From Zeugodacus cucurbitae (taxonomy: Eukaryota; Arthropoda; Insecta; Diptera; Tephritidae), in NCBI RefSeq assembly GCF_028554725.1, contig NC_071672.1:3111001-3175000 (forward strand): a stretch of DNA of 64,000 nt, read 5' to 3'. The notes beneath the pieces are model-generated. The model ran no database searches, had not been told where the DNA came from, and worked only from the letters and a program-made list of their open reading frames with translations. Both the position numbers and the translations under genes were made by a program. Positions 1 through 10,644 of the stretch are shown here, in pieces. Each line of letters starts with the position of its first letter. Positions within the stretch are counted from its first letter, which is position 1.

Positions 1-636
1 GTAAACTTTCTTTAATTATATTAATAAATTTAAGCACAAATTCAAGAACCGAGAAAAAATTAAACTTCACAGTTTGACGTGTTGACAGACGTGTTCTCCA
101 GATGAAATTATAATTCAAAAAAATAAATACTACTATTAAAAATTAAGAATTAACTATCCTAAGATTATAAAATTAAATGTTACATGTTATCAACTAACAA
201 TTTTGTAATTAACTTATTTGTTAAAAACTTGAATATAAAAACAAAAATGAACTATTTTATGAAAATTTGTGCTACTTCTACGAAAATTTTCATCAATAAT
301 TTTAAAAATTTTGACCTCAAGTTTGACCTCAAGTCTTTATTCATAAATAATAATTTCACTGTAGTGAATAGTTTACTACAACACAGCAAATCTAAAAGTG
401 AGGAAATGTTCATTCTGAGAATTCGAATGATTCAAACCGATTTATCGTTTAAGTTCAAAATTTTACAGTTTCATATGTACGTACATAGTACGTACAAATA
501 TTTAAATTGATCAAAGACGTTATTCCCTGAATATATTAACATTCCATACAAATAAATGGCCTTGAACAGATTTCAAAAAGCGTTTTAACTATTTCAAATA
601 AAACTTGGGCGGGGCGAAGTTCGCCGGGTCAGCTAG
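1..636 (+). mobile_element. Helitron-like element, 3' end only
   Basis: The A-T-rich sequence ends in a G-C-rich hairpin (GGCGAA at 613-618 pairing with TTCGCC at 620-625), then about ten bases and CTAG at 633-636, followed by a host T. This is the classical Helitron 3' terminus (subterminal hairpin, CTRR, insertion between A and T). Units 2 and 3 carry the uninterrupted site: ...ATATA|TGTTGTATGAAAC at 23461|23462 and 47192|47193, which supports insertion at an AT dinucleotide. The 5' end lies outside the window. The only ORF inside (184-510) has no Rep or helicase motif, so this is probably a non-autonomous copy. Confidence 0.72.
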
Positions 637-1451
637 TGTTGTATGAAACTTTGATATTAGTACTTGTATGAAAATTTTAATACTTGTATGAAATTGCATA
701 CTTAGTACTTATATGAAAATTTTTTTCATATAAATATAAAAGTATTTAAGTGTAATATATAAATGAGAGCAAAAAAATTTATTCCTGGTTTGCTACAGTT
801 GGTTTAAATAGAAATAATTTTGTTAATAATGAAATGTTATTAATTGAGATTATTCTTCTATACCTAAGATAATGTAGTCGTTTTTTTTTTAATTTAACTT
901 TTTTTGGGGTTTGTTCTTCTATTCACATAATATATATGTGGGTAAAGAATAAAATTCAATAAAGTTAAATATTTATATTATTACGCTCGAATACTTTCAT
1001 ATCATATATGAAATAAAATGAAAAATAATTGAATTTGAAATTATTAATTTCAAATCAAAAGAAAAACGTATATACTCTTAAAAAAAGATATATACACTAT
1101 ATGCATTGAAATAAAGTAAAATGTATAAAAAATGATATTATTTGAAAGTTTAACAAATACAAGAAGAAACATCGTCCTTACATTAATAATTATATTATAT
1201 ATGTATAGAGAACGAAAATTCTTTCTCACGATAAGATACAATCTCAAAGTCCGAATAAGACCGCAATAAATAATACAATAATATGATATTAAATGAAATG
1301 AAGTGAATTTTTTAATCAATCGTAGTAAAAGAAATTTCATAATTATTTATTGTCGCGATTTCGTTCTTCTTTGCATTTTGTATATGTCGTGTACTTAATT
1401 TTCAAATATTGAAAATATCATCATAAAAATTTATATAGTATAAAAAATATT
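637..1451 (+). other. rDNA 5' external transcribed spacer (unit 1)
   Basis: A-T-rich spacer directly upstream of 18S. It aligns with 23462-24170 and 47193-47901 of the other two units. Unit 1 has about 130 extra bases (roughly 1186-1317) that the others lack, flanked by short TAAT-type repeats. It lacks the short A-T insertion that the others carry immediately before 18S. The promoter side is cut off by the Helitron. No protein-coding signal is seen. Confidence 0.7.
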
Positions 1452-1857
1452 ATTCTGGTTGATCCTGCCAGTAGTTATATGCTTGTCTCAAAGATTAAGC
1501 CATGCATGTCTAAGTACAAACAAAAGCCATGCATGTCTAAGTACAAACAAAGTCTAAAAGTGAAACCGCAAAAGGCTCATTATATCAGTTATGGTTCCAT
1601 AGATCGTTAACAGTTACTTGGATAACTGTGGTAATTCTAGAGCTAATACATGCAAAATAAACACGGACCTTTTGGAACGTGTGCTTTTATTAGGCTAAAA
1701 CCAAGCGATCGTAAGATCGTTATATTGGTTGAACTCTAGATAACTTGCAGATCGTATGGTCTCGTACCGACGACAGATCTTTCAAATGTCTGCCCTATCA
1801 ACTTTTGATGGTAGTATCTAGGACTACCATGGTTGCAACGGGTAACGGGGTATCAGG
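1452..1857 (+). rRNA. 18S rRNA: 18S rRNA, 5' part (unit 1, interrupted)
   Basis: Begins with the invariant small-subunit start ATTCTGGTTGATCCTGCCAG and reads through the 5' domain to ATCAGG at 1857, where the RTE element begins. A 27-nt tandem duplication (1497-1523 and 1524-1550) repeats the AAGCCATGCATGTCTAAG region and is absent from units 2 and 3. With the internal loss at the RTE junction, this copy cannot give a normal 18S rRNA. The identification is certain; the function is almost certainly lost. Confidence 0.95.
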
Positions 1858-4800
1858 TATATATATATATATATATATATATATTTGGCGTAGGAACCGC
1901 TTTAAGCGATTATAGCCGAATCCACCAGAGCGCGCCACTCATTCCTCCTTTTTGCTTTTTGGCGCCAACTGGAAACACCAAGTGAAGCCAGGTCACTTTG
2001 CACTTGGTCTTTCCACCGGAGTGGAGGTCGTCCTCTTCCGCGGCTTCCTCCAGCGGGTACTGCATCGAATACTTTCAGAGCTGGAGTGTTTTCTTCCATC
2101 CGTACAACATGACCTAGCCAGCGTAGCCGCTGTCTTTTTATTCGCTGAACTATGTCAATGTCGTCGTATAAATCGTACAGCTCATCGTTCCATCGTCTGC
2201 GGTATTCGCCGTTGCCAATGTTTAGAGGACCATAAATCTTGCGCAAAACCTTTCTCTCGAAAACCCCAAGAGTCGTCTCATCGGATGTTGTCATCGTCCA
2301 CGCTTCAGCGCCATACATCAGGACGGGAATAATGAGCGACTTATAGAGTTTGATTTTGGTTCGTCGAGAGAGGACTTTACTTTTCAATTGCCTACTCAGT
2401 CCAAAGTAGCACCTGTTGGCAAGAGTGATTCTGCGTTGGATTTCAAGGCTGACATTGTTGGTGTTGTTAATGCTGGTTCCCAGATAAACGAAATTATCTA
2501 CAACTTCAAAGTTATGACTGTCAACAGTGACGTGGGAGCCAAGACGCGAGTGCGCTGACTGTTTGTTTGATGACAGGAGATATTTCGTCTTGTCCTCATT
2601 CACCACCAGACCCAATCGGCATACGCCAGGAGCTGTACACTCTTGTAGAAGATTGTACCCTCTCTATTTAGTTCTGCAGCTCGTATTATTTTTTCCAGCA
2701 ATAGATTGAAGAAGTCGCACGATAGTGAGTCACCCTGTCTGAAGCCTCGTTTGGTATCGAACGGCTCGGAGAGGTCCTTCCCGATCCTGACGGAGCTTTT
2801 GGTGTTGCTCAACGTCAGCTTACATAGCCGTATTAGTTTTGCAGGGATACCAAATTCAGACATCGCGGCATAAAGGCAGCTCCTTTTCGTGCTATCAAAG
2901 GCAGCTTTAAAATCGATAAAAAGATGGTGGGTATCGATTCTTCTCTCTCGGGTCTTTTCCAAGATTTGGCGCATGGTGAATATCTGGTCCATTGTAGATT
3001 TTCCAGGTCCAAAGCCACACTGATAAGGTCCAATCAGTTCGTTGACGGTGGGCTTTAGTCTTTCACACAATACGCTCGACAAAACCTTATATGCGATATT
3101 GAGGAGACTTATACCACGGTAGTTGGCGCAGATTGTGGGGTCTCCCTTCTTATGGATTGGGCAGAGCACACTAAGATTCCACTCGTCAGGCATGCTTTCT
3201 TCCGACCATATTCTACAAAGAAGCTGATGCATGCACCTTATCAGTTCTTCGCCGCCGTATTTGAATAGCTCGGCCGGTAATCCATCGGCCCCCGCCGCTT
3301 TGTTGTTCTTCAAGCGGGTAATTCCTATTCGAATTTCTTCATGGTCGGGTAATGGAACATCTATTCCATCGTCATCGATTGGGGAATCGGGTTCGCCATC
3401 TCCTGGTGTTGTACTTTCACTGCCATTGAGCAGGTCGGAGAAGTGTTCCCTCCATAATCCCAGTGTGCTCTGGACATCCGTTACCAGATTACCTTCTCGG
3501 TCCCTACATGATAATGCTCCGGTCTTGAAACCTTCTGTTAATCGCCTCATCTTTTCATAAAATTTTCGAGCATTACCCATGTCGGCCAGCTTTTCAAGCT
3601 TTTCATACTCACGCATTTCGGCCTCTTTCTTTTTACGTCTGCAAATGCGTCTCGCTTCCCTCTTCAGTTCTCGATATCTATCCCACCCCGAACGTGTTGT
3701 GGTCGATCGCAACGTTGCGAGGTAGGCAGTCTGTTTTCTCTCCACTGCGGAACGACAATTCTCATCGTACCAACTGGTTTTTTGGCGTTGCCGGAGACCA
3801 ATTGTTTCGGCTGCAGCGGTATGCAATGAGTTTGAGATGCCGTTCCACAGCTCCCTTATATTGAGATGCTGATGAGTGCTCTCCGAGAGCAGGAGTGCAA
3901 GTCGAGTAGAAAATCGTTCGGCTGTCGGTTGTGATTGCAGCTTTTCGACGTCGAACCTTCCTTGTGTTTGTTGACGGGCGTTCTTTGCTGCACAGAGGCG
4001 AGTGCGTATCTTTGCTGCTACTAGATAATGGTCCGAGTCAATGTTTGGTCCTCGGAGCGTACGCACGTCTAAAACACTGGAGACATGTCTTCCGTCTATC
4101 ACAACGTCATCGATTTGATTGCGCGTGTTTCGATCAGGGGACAGCCACGTTGCTTGATGAATTTTTTTATGCTGGAATCTGGTACTACAGACAACCATAT
4201 TTCGGGCCCCAGCGAAGTCGATCAGCCTCAGGCCGTTTGGCGATGTTTCGTCATGGAGGCTGAATTTTCCGACTGTTGTGCCAAAGACACCTTCTTTACC
4301 CACCCTGGCGTTAAAATCGCCAAGCACGATTTTGACATCGTGGCGGGGGCAGCGCTCATAGATGCGTTCTAGGCGCTCATAGAAAGCATCTTTGGTCGCA
4401 TCGTCCTTCTCTTCCGTTGGGGCGTGGGCGCAAATCAGCGATATGTTGAAGAACCTCGCTTTGATGCGGATTGTGGCAAGACGTTCATCCACCGGGGTGA
4501 ATGCCAGGACTCGGCGACGTAGTCTCTCTCCCACCACAAATCCAACACCGAATTTGCGCTCCTTTATATGGCCGCTGTAGTAGATGTCACAAGGACCCAC
4601 CTTCTTCCGTCCTTGTCCCGTCCATCGCACTTCTTGGACGGCGGTGATGTCAGCCTTTAGTTGTATGAGGACATCAACCAGCTGGGCAGAGGCACCTTCC
4701 CAATTAAGAGTCCGGACATTCCAGGTGCATGCCCTCAAATCATAGTCCTTTATACGTTTGCCGTGGTCGTCATCAAAAGGGGGGTTTCTCATCCGAGGCC

Positions 4801-5064
4801 TGTGTTTCTTATTCACTGGTTATTCGTTTTTATGTGGTGGGTCCCAAGCCCTACGCACAACCGCACAAGCGGGCTTCGCCTTCTCACTTTAGCTCGCCTC
4901 CAAACGGATGTCTGTTAGCTACCCAGGGGATACTTGGTCTAAAACCGGAAGTCGTGAGCTGCTTGAGTCATATGCAAAAGAATCGTTCCTGGCCACTCCC
5001 AAGTGAATGGCAATCAGAAACTTTCCTCACTTGCGTGAACTTCTACATATGACCCCATCCCCCA
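1858..5064 (-). mobile_element. RTE-clade non-LTR retrotransposon inserted antisense in 18S (unit 1)
   Basis: Full-length-looking RTE element in reverse orientation. Its 3' end is a (TA)n tail at 1858-1884 with a very short 3' UTR, typical of RTE, and its 5' end is at about 5064. One ORF encodes an apurinic-like endonuclease plus reverse transcriptase. The 18S flanks are not a target duplication. Compared with unit 3, the bases equivalent to 48278-48700 (423 nt) are missing, so the insertion was accompanied by a target deletion. The copy in unit 2 has identical junctions, so both descend from one event. Confidence 0.9.
1902..4816 (-). pseudogene. RTE endonuclease-reverse transcriptase, broken
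   Basis: Same protein as the intact copy at 24591-27581. A 76-nt deletion near 2614 (antisense) shifts the frame exactly at the catalytic motif: the ORF reads LLAYAD and then leaves frame and stops, so the second Asp of YADD and everything downstream is lost from the main ORF. The C-terminal 237 codons remain open separately at 1902-2615. Other differences from unit 2 include an Arg-to-Gly change in the conserved GFRPGKS segment and His-to-Asp in the endonuclease (NQIDDVVIDG). The ORF starts at the ATG ending at 4816. Reverse transcriptase activity should be lost. Confidence 0.9.
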
Positions 5065-6058
5065 GTACAATTACTTTGAACAAATAAGAGTGCTTAAAGC
5101 AGGCTCCAAATGCCTGAATATTTTGTGCATGGAATAATGAAATGAGACCTCTGTTCTACTTTCATTGGTTTTTAGATCTAGAGGTAATGATTAATAGAAG
5201 CAATTTGGGGGCATTAGTATTACGACGCGAGAGGTGAAATTCTTGGACCGTCGTAAGACTAACTTAAGCGAAAGCATTTGCCAAAGATGTTTTCATTAAT
5301 CATTCATTAATTAACGAAAGTTAGAGGTTCGAAGGCGATCAGATACCGCCCTAGTTCTAACCATAAACGATGCCAGCTAGCAATTGGGTGTAGCTACTAC
5401 TATGGCTCTCTCAGTCGCTTCCCGGGAAACCAAAGCTTTTGGGCTCCGGGGGAAGTATGGTTGCAAAGCTGAAACTTAAAGGAATTAACGGAAGGGCACC
5501 ACCAGGAGTGGAGCCTGCGGCTTAATTTGACTTTGACACGGGAAAACTTACCAGGTCCGAACATAAGCGTGTAAGACAGATTGATAGCTCTTCCTCGAAT
5601 CTATGGGTGGTGGTGCATGGCCGTTCTTAGTTCGTGGAGTGATTTGTCTGGTTAATTCCGATAACGAACGAGACTCAAATATATTAAATAGATGCTTTCA
5701 GGATTATGGTGTTGAAGCTTATATAGCCTTCATTCATGAGTTCATCTTGAATGTGCAAGTGTTTGAATGTGTTTATATAAGTGGAGCCATACCTGTTGGT
5801 TTGTCCCATTATAAGGACACTAGCTTCTTAAATGGACAAATTGCGTCTAGCAGTAACGAGATTGAGCAATAACAGGTCTGTGATGCCCTTAGATGTCCTG
5901 GGCTGCACGCGCGCTACAATGAAAGTATCAACGTGTATTTCCTAGACCGAGAGGTCCGGGTAAACCGCTGAACCACTTTCATGCTTGGGATTGTGAACTG
6001 AAACTGTTCACATGAACTTGGAATTCCCAGTAAGTGTGAGTCATTAACTCGCATTGAT

Positions 6059-6104
<46 letters not shown>

Positions 6105-6218
6105 AATTATTTAGTGAGGTCTCCGGACGTGATCACTGTGACGCCTTGTGTTTCACGGTTGTTTCGCAAAAGTTGACCGAACTTGATTATTTAGAGGAAG
6201 TAAAAGTCGTAACAAGGG

Positions 6219-6249
<31 letters not shown>
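5065..6249 (+). rRNA. 18S rRNA: 18S rRNA, 3' part (unit 1, interrupted)
   Basis: Resumes at GTACAATTACTTTGAAC and runs to the universal 3' end GGTGAACCTGCGGAAGGATC. The central domain between 1857 and 5065, including the 530 loop, is deleted. The conserved helix sequence usually reading GAATTGACGG is GAATTAACGG here and in unit 2, and the usual AACAAGGTTTCC near the 3' end is AACAAGGGTTCC. These changes at normally invariant positions support pseudogene status. Confidence 0.95.
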
Positions 6250-6763
6250 TTGTGTTCCTATCCGTAAATATTATAAAAAAAACAAACAAACAAACAAACA
6301 AAAAAAGAATAAAAAAGAAAAATTATTTTTTTTTCTTCTTTTCATTCATTTATTTGAATGTTTTTCTTTTTTTCTTTTTTTTTACTCCTTGTATTGTAGT
6401 ATAATGAAAATTATATCGCATACATTGTATTTGAACGCAACAAACCTTTAAACATATATAGTTGTACTTATTATTTATGAAAATAATATAAATGATAAGT
6501 TAATTTGTTCTCATTAACGTGTGTAATTCCTTAAAAATTTATAGAAATTAAATAAAATGTAATAAAAAAGGAATTACTGTTAAGGAATTACTGTGTTGGA
6601 CTAAGACATGCGCAACTTGTAAATGTTTGGGTTGAAAATTACAATTTATTGAAGATGTTTTAAAATAATTTATATAATATACGAAAACGAAATGTAATAT
6701 AATTGTTATTCTTTCAATAAATTAAAAACTCTTGACGTTAAATTAAAATAAACAAAAAATTAT
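6250..6763 (+). other. Internal transcribed spacer 1 (unit 1)
   Basis: About 514 nt of A-T-rich sequence between the 18S 3' end and 5.8S, with a (CAAA)n stretch near 6283-6300 and poly-pyrimidine runs near 6327-6382. A 74-codon ORF here is low-complexity and not credible. Confidence 0.9.
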
Positions 6764-6886
6764 CACTCTAAGCGGTGGATCACTCGGCTCATGGGTCGAT
6801 GAAGAACGCAGCTAACTGTGCGTCATCGTGTGAACTGCAGGACACATGAACATCGACATTTTGAACGCATATTGCAGTCCATGCTG
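6764..6886 (+). rRNA. 5.8S rRNA: 5.8S rRNA (unit 1)
   Basis: Starts CACTCTAAGCGGTGGATCAC and contains the conserved CGATGAAGAACGCAGC and GAACATCGACATTTTGAACG blocks. The 3' end is set at 123 nt by analogy with the Drosophila short 5.8S; this leaves exactly the 28-nt spacer expected before 2S. Differences from unit 3 are slight (for example GTTAAGTAC versus GTTATGTAC). Confidence 0.93.
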
Positions 6887-6914
6887 TTAAGTACTTTAAT
6901 TAATTTTAAAGTGC

Positions 6915-6944
6915 TGCTTGGACTACATATGGTTGAGGGTTGTA
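6915..6944 (+). rRNA. 2S rRNA: 2S rRNA (unit 1)
   Basis: Thirty bases beginning TGCTTGGACTACATATGGTT, identical to the Drosophila-type 2S rRNA as I know it, 28 nt after the 5.8S end. In brachyceran flies the 5.8S transcript is split and this piece pairs with 28S. It is the best taxonomic marker in the window. Confidence 0.93.
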
Positions 6945-7388
6945 AGACTATGTTAAATTAGTTGCTTATTCTTTTAGTCAATTAAAAGAATTTAAGCACA
7001 TGGTATATTACTGGATTGTATTTTTCAATCCATAATATTAATAGCATAAAAAGAAATATAGAAAATATATTCTTGAACACCTCATATTTGAACGAAATTT
7101 TATAATAAATAAGAATCTTAGTATTCCCAAAAACAATAAAATTTCAATATTATTTCAAATAATATATACATTTAGAGGAACGTCTAGCATAAAATATTAT
7201 TTTATTCTAGGATTGCCTTAAATGTAAAAAAGCAAGAAGATAATATTGTTGTTATAATGAAGTAGTACGCGGGATGAAAAGATTGAATATTTATTATAAA
7301 GAAAATTATTGGTGCTAAGAAATAATTATGTATGTTTCTTTAAAATAGCAAAAAGCTAAAATATAAAATAAATATAAATATTTTTATA
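6945..7388 (+). other. Internal transcribed spacer 2 (unit 1)
   Basis: About 444 nt of A-T-rich spacer between 2S and the 28S start. It is nearly identical in units 2 and 3. Confidence 0.88.
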
Positions 7389-8155
7389 CAACCTCAACTC
7401 ATATGGGACTACCCCCTGAATTTAAGCATATTAATGAGGGGAGGAAAAGAAACTAAAAAGGATTTTCTTAGTAGCGGCGAGCGAAAAGAAAATAGTTCAG
7501 CACTAAGTCACTTTGTCTATATGGCAAATGTGAGATACAGTGTATGGAATATCTTAATATCTAGTATGAGAAATTAACGAGTTAAGTCCTTCTTAAATGA
7601 GGCCATTTACCCATAGATGGTGCCAGGCCCGTATAACGTTAATGATTATTAGAAAGATATTTCCAAAGAGTTGCTTGATAGTGCAGCACTAAGTGGGTGG
7701 TAAACTCCATCTAAAACTAAATATAACCATGAGACCGATAGTAAACAAGTACCGTGAGGGAAAGTTGAAAAGAACTCTGAATAGAGAGTTAAATAGTACG
7801 TGAAACTGCTTAGAGGTTAAGCCCGATGAACCTGAATATCCATTATGAAAAATTCATCATTATAACTGTGATATTTATAATATTATAGTAATAGTGTGCA
7901 TTTTTTTCATATAAGGACATTGTAATCTATTAACATAATAAAATATTTATCAAAAGATCATTGGTGTTAAGTTTATTCAAATTAATTTGCTTTTAGCTTA
8001 TTAACATAGAATAAATACTGATGATTTGAAAAAGTGTTGATAGATTTTACATATATAATGCTTAAATTCTTTTGAATTTTACAATAATATTATTATCATT
8101 GATTTTAATATTAATTGTATGCATTTATATGATTAACAATGCGAAAGATTCAGGA

Positions 8156-8189
<34 letters not shown>

Positions 8190-8413
8190 GAGTCTAACAT
8201 ATGTGCAAGTCATTGGGTTATATTAAACCTAATGGCGAAATTAACTTAACTTTTATATAATGGGATTAATTTTTAGTGAAATATTTCACTATTAATTCAA
8301 TCCCGGGGCGTTCAATATAGTTATGTATAATGATAATTTATTATTATTTATACCTCTAACTGGAGCGTACCTTGAGCATATACGCTGTGACCCGAAAGAT
8401 GGTGAACTATACT

Positions 8414-8447
<34 letters not shown>

Positions 8448-8492
8448 AGACCGAAACAGTTCTGACGTGCAAATCGATTGTCAGAATTGAGT

Positions 8493-8561
<69 letters not shown>

Positions 8562-8586
8562 TGCATTTAAATATTATGTAAAATAA

Positions 8587-8622
<36 letters not shown>

Positions 8623-8858
8623 ATCGAAACGGCCTTAACATATTCTCAAACTTTAAATGGGTAAGAACCTCACCTTTCTTGATATGAAGGTTGAGGTTAT
8701 GATATAATGTGCCCAGTGGGCCACTTTTGGTAAGCAGAACTGGCGCTGTGGGATGAACCAAACGTATTGTTACGGTGCCCAAATTAACAACTCATGCAGA
8801 TACCATGAAAGGCGTTGGTTGCTTAAAACAGCAGGACGGTGGACATGGAAGTCGTAAT

Positions 8859-8896
<38 letters not shown>

Positions 8897-9377
8897 CTAG
8901 CCCTTAAAACGGATGGCTCTTAAGTTGTATACCTATACATTACCGCTAAAGTACATGATTTATAATACAATTTCGGTTGGATTATAAATTTTGAAACTTT
9001 AGTAAGTAGGAGCGTACAATGGTGTGCTTAGAAGTGTTTGGCGTAAGCCTGCATGGAGCCGCCATTGATACACATCTTGGTGGTAGTAGCAAATAATCGA
9101 ATGAGACCATAGAGGACAGAAGTGGAGAAGGGTTTCGTGTGAACAGTGGTTGATCACGAGTTAGTCGGTCCTAAGTTCAAGGCGAAAGCCGAAAATTTTC
9201 AAGTTTTAATGAAATTGTTGTGAATATATTATGTTTTCTTCATAGTAATTAGACACTTGAATAATTTTGAACGAAAGGGAATACGGTTCCAATTCCGTAA
9301 CCTGTTGAGTATCCGTTTGTTATTAAAAATGGGCCTTGTGCTCATCCTGGCAACAGGAACGACCATAAAGAAGCCGT

Positions 9378-9410
<33 letters not shown>

Positions 9411-9625
9411 TGTAGTCGTACTACCATGGAAGTCTTTCGAAGAGAGATATGGTAGATGGACTAGAATAGCATGACATTTACTGTTGTGTCGATATTTTCT
9501 CCTCGGACCTTGAAAATTTATGGTGGGGTTACGCAAACTTCTCAACAGGCCGTACCAATATCCGCAGCTGGTCTCCAAGGTGAAGAGTCTCTGGTCGATA
9601 GAATAATGTAGGTAAGGGAAGTCGG
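7389..9625 (+). rRNA. 28S rRNA: 28S rRNA, 5' part (unit 1)
   Basis: Starts CAACCTCAACTCATATGGGA and covers the 5' domains with A-T-rich expansion segments (for example near 7850-8130). Recognisable blocks include GTAGCGGCGAGCGAAAAG and CCGAAGTTTCCCTCAGGATAG. It stops at GGGAAGTCGG (9616-9625), where normal 28S continues GCAAATTGG; here R1-A sequence follows. The several hundred bases of 28S between this point and the R1 site, including the R2 target, are absent. Confidence 0.94.
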
Positions 9626-9635
9626 TCGTAGCAGA

Positions 9636-10644
9636 GTGCCATGTGCTATCAGCCATGTTGCTGCCATGAAGGCAGTGACGGCCGAGTTAAACGCCTTAGT
9701 GTTTGGGGCTAAAGACTTTGAGGTCACTACCGCGAAGGGGCTGATGGATCTTGCCTCGAAGTACGAGGCGCTCCTGATGACGGTAGTAACCGAAAATGCC
9801 CATCTTCGCGGTCAGGTTGACGCTCTCAGGGGGGGTTGTGGGGGATATATTCCCCAACCGATGAGGTCGGTTGTGGGTTTGGCTCCGGCTGAGTCGGTGC
9901 GTGCGTCTCCAGCACCTGTGTTGGAGGCGATTGCTCCGGCATTGCCGAAGCCTGTGGAGACGTGGTCGGTGGTGTTGCGCAGCAAGGCCCCGACGACTTC
10001 CTCTAAGGAAGTCATCAAAAAGGTGGTGAAAGAGGTGGGACCTTCCCTCGGAGTGCGAGTGCACGAGGTGAAGCCGATTAAGGGTGGTGGGGTGGTTATT
10101 CGCACACCCTCTGTCTTAGAGAGGGAAAAGGTGGCGAATAATGCCAAATTCGGGGAGGTGGGATTGAATGTGACTGTGAACCGGAAGTTGGGTCCGCGGG
10201 TTGGGGCTCAGGGGGTTCACACCGAAATCTCCCATGATGACTTCATGAAGGAGCTCTTTCGGTTGAATCTCCAGGACATCAGCCCTGAGGCACGAAAGTC
10301 AGATGTGCGGATGGTCAGTCGCCCCTGGAAAGTGGCCGCTGATGGTAGCAGCAACGTTGTCCTTGAGGGTTCGGACAAATCAATGTCCGCCCTCTTGGAA
10401 GCGGGAAGGTGCTACATAAAGTGGTTTTCCTTCTGGGTTCGACCGGATACCCCTGTTGCTGGCTGTGTGTAGGGCCAAATCAGATGTCTGTAGGAGGTGC
10501 GGTCAGGGAGGCCACAGAGCTGCCGGTTGCGTCAATGCACCCCATTGTCGCAACTGTGCATTTAAGGGTAGGCCAGCTGGGCATCTTATGATGTCCGCTG
10601 TCTGCCCGATATACTGTGGCCTTGTTGAGCGCGCCAGACACTGA
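9636..10644 (+). pseudogene. R1-A ORF1 (Gag-like), broken
   Basis: Lacks the N-terminal region that is present in unit 3. The remaining 278-codon frame (9636-10472) carries the central Gag domain. A 48-nt deletion at about 10465 removes the first CCHC knuckle and shifts the frame, giving a stop at 10470-10472. The second knuckle (CRRCGQGGHRAAGC) and third (CRNCAFKGRPAGH...) continue in another frame to 10644. Normal R1 ORF1 binds element RNA and assembles the ribonucleoprotein; this one should not be complete. Confidence 0.85.

Noticed and set aside
184..510. 108-codon ORF in the Helitron part
   Set aside because: Low-complexity Asn/Lys/Phe-rich translation of A-T-rich DNA, with no Rep or helicase motif.
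1050..1340. 96-codon minus-strand ORF in the ETS
   Set aside because: A-T-rich spacer; the matching region in units 2 and 3 has a deletion that destroys it.
1952..4918. Plus-strand ORFs opposite the RTE (also 24641-27817)
   Set aside because: Antisense shadows of the RTE reading frame without known motifs.
5603..5872. 89-codon ORF, repeated at 28368-28637 and 49237-49506
   Set aside because: It lies wholly within the conserved 18S 3' domain; the open frame is a by-product of rRNA sequence.
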